64,000 nt of DNA from Opitutus sp. GTDB lineage: Bacteria > Verrucomicrobiota > Verrucomicrobiia > Opitutales > Opitutaceae. Shown in pieces: positions 62,775 to 64,000 of this stretch (position 1 is its first letter; each line of letters starts with the position of its first letter). The stretch is from contig JANPZY010000004.1 in assembly GCA_024707325.1 (NCBI GenBank), forward strand, positions 248,001 through 312,000. The letters are read 5' to 3'. The notes under the pieces are model-generated. The model had not been told where the DNA came from. It was given only the letters and a program-made list of their open reading frames with translations, and searched no databases. Made by a program: the position numbers and the translations under genes.

Positions 62775-63974
62775 TTACGACTCCGCCGGCACGCGTGGCT
62801 GACGATCGGTTATCCGGTCAAGCAGCCGGATCGAACCAATCATCAACGCGATCCCGCCAAAGATCACCCACGGGATTCCCTCGAGCGAATACTGCGCGAG
62901 CGCACCCGCCGCCGCGGGAAGAAACGCTCCGCCGAGATTCGCCGCGCCCGACTGCCGGCCGATCACGGTTTGCACGGATTCGGGCGCAAAACGATTCGGC
63001 ACTTCGTGCATGAGACACGGATACACGGGCGCGAAACCCAATCCGACCAAGACGAGGGAGAGGCCGGCAAGCACAGGCGTATGCGCAAACGCGAAGAGCA
63101 ACGTGCCCACCACCGCGACGCCGCAACCGATCGCGATCAGCCGACGGTTTCCCCAGCGTTCGACAACAAAGCCGACCAGAATGCGCCCGCCGGTGATCGA
63201 GGCATAAAACGCCGACGCGCACAGCGCCGCCACTGAGGGCGAGAAGCCGCGCCCGACCGCTAGGATCGATCCCGCCCACAATCCCGTCGTCATCTCCACC
63301 GCCACATACATCGCGAAGATCGCGGGCGACAACCACCCGGCAAACGAACTGGCCTGCAACGTGGGCACCGTCACCTGTCGGTCCGCTTGTGCGTCGTGAC
63401 GAGTCTTGGTGGGTGCATGCGCCCACAGGCTCAGCGTGAGCAGGAACACCACTGCGAGCGAAAGCTGGATGCTGCCGAGCACCGTGTAGCCGCCGCGCCA
63501 GCCGAGTGCACTCGACAGCGCGTAACCCATGAACAACGGACCGCCGGTCGCGCCGAGTCCCCAGCACGCGTGCAGCCAGTTCATGTGCCGCCCGCTGTAG
63601 TGGCGCGCGACGAATCCGTTGAGCGCCGCGTCCACCGCACCTGCGCCGAAGCCCAGCATCACCGCGGCGACCAACAACACGGGCAGACCCGACGCACGCG
63701 AAATCAGCACCATGGCCGACCCAGTGAGCACGCAACTCACCAACACCACCGGCGCCGTGCGGAAACGCGCGATGATCCGTCCGCTCGAAAAACCAGCGAT
63801 GCCCGCGAGCAGCGTGCCGATAATCGTGATCACTCCCGCCACGCCGATCGGCAGATTCAGCTCGGGATAAATCGTCGGCCACGCCACGCCCAAAGTGCCA
63901 TCCGGCAGTCCGAGACTGACGAAACCGAGATAGATGATGACGAGCAGGAAGAGTGAAGCGCGCGGATTGGTCAC
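62775..63974 (-). CDS. MFS transporter (FHS/fucose-permease-like)
   Basis: 399 residues, twelve helices. Opens with IIYLGFVSLGLPDGTLGVAWP and includes GFGAGAVDAALNGFVA and the WLHACWGLGATGGPLF segment typical of the FHS/fucose-permease group. Start is GTG 63974. Substrate may be a sugar, but drug export cannot be excluded. It stops 1 bp after the convergent soxR stop. Confidence 0.88.
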   Translation of the reverse strand: MTNPRASLFLLVIIYLGFVSLGLPDGTLGVAWPTIYPELNLPIGVAGVITIIGTLLAGIAGFSSGRIIARFRTAPVVLVSCVLTGSAMVLISRASGLPVLLVAAVMLGFGAGAVDAALNGFVARHYSGRHMNWLHACWGLGATGGPLFMGYALSSALGWRGGYTVLGSIQLSLAVVFLLTLSLWAHAPTKTRHDAQADRQVTVPTLQASSFAGWLSPAIFAMYVAVEMTTGLWAGSILAVGRGFSPSVAALCASAFYASITGGRILVGFVVERWGNRRLIAIGCGVAVVGTLLFAFAHTPVLAGLSLVLVGLGFAPVYPCLMHEVPNRFAPESVQTVIGRQSGAANLGGAFLPAAAGALAQYSLEGIPWVIFGGIALMIGSIRLLDRITDRQPRVPAES

Positions 63975-64000
63975 GACGCCCTCGAACCATCAGCACCGCG

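Overview
The window is high-GC, densely coded DNA typical of a free-living, non-parasitic Verrucomicrobium, most likely Opitutaceae. Supporting signs are a lipid A gene (lpxK, so Gram-negative), several secreted DUF1080 and Tat-exported Gfo/Idh/MocA proteins, plant-cell-wall sugar genes (GH51 arabinofuranosidase, xylulokinase), a duplicated-orphan MacB-like permease and a MamK-like actin. The taxon is inferred from gene content only. No rRNA, tRNA, CRISPR, prophage or insertion sequence was recognised.

Layout. 1-5.4 kb: pentose and cell-wall use (xylB, M29 peptidase, GH51) and lpxK. 5.5-10.6 kb: a class V aminotransferase, a hypothetical plus MamK-like actin pair, then pheA and scpB. 10.7-18.5 kb: housekeeping genes (ilvD, DUF72, pgi, rsmI, RluA-type pseudouridine synthase), with remnants of ppx/gppA and a GIY-YIG gene abutting at 17.19 kb. 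18.5-27.2 kb: two EamA transporters, a secreted RraA homologue, monomeric isocitrate dehydrogenase, an IMPase and an MscS channel. 27.2-44.5 kb: mostly secreted or accessory proteins (esterase, histone-H1-like protein, two Tat oxidoreductases, NUC1 nuclease, lactonase, ADOP permease, AlkD-like protein, DUF1080, old yellow enzyme, DinB). 44.5-54.1 kb: YciI, M49 peptidase, DUF2059, DUF1080, beta-helix, thioredoxin-like and esterase proteins. 54.7-64 kb: AbgT transporter, DUF4112, PAP2, DAG kinase plus phosphoesterase, DUF892, and a SoxR-controlled locus followed by an MFS transporter.

The most striking unexplained structure is a family of seven intergenic arrays (about 530, 15246, 20724, 29206, 45059, 54184 and 57057). 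All are built from degenerate units of exactly 22 bp, with 4, 5, 8 or 9 units per array; three have exactly eight. Sequence varies strongly between units but unit length does not. This argues for selection on spacing (two DNA helical turns) or RNA structure rather than recent slippage. Six of the seven lie within about 120 bp upstream of a start codon.

A second theme is broken reading frames. At least five otherwise well-conserved genes (GH51, class V aminotransferase, ADOP permease, old yellow enzyme, SoxR) carry 1-2 base indels, several in homopolymers, and regain family-typical length when these are corrected. Uncorrected sequencing errors are the simplest explanation. The soxR start region also carries a near-perfect SoxR operator with the characteristic 19-bp promoter spacing, facing a two-gene flavin reductase operon.
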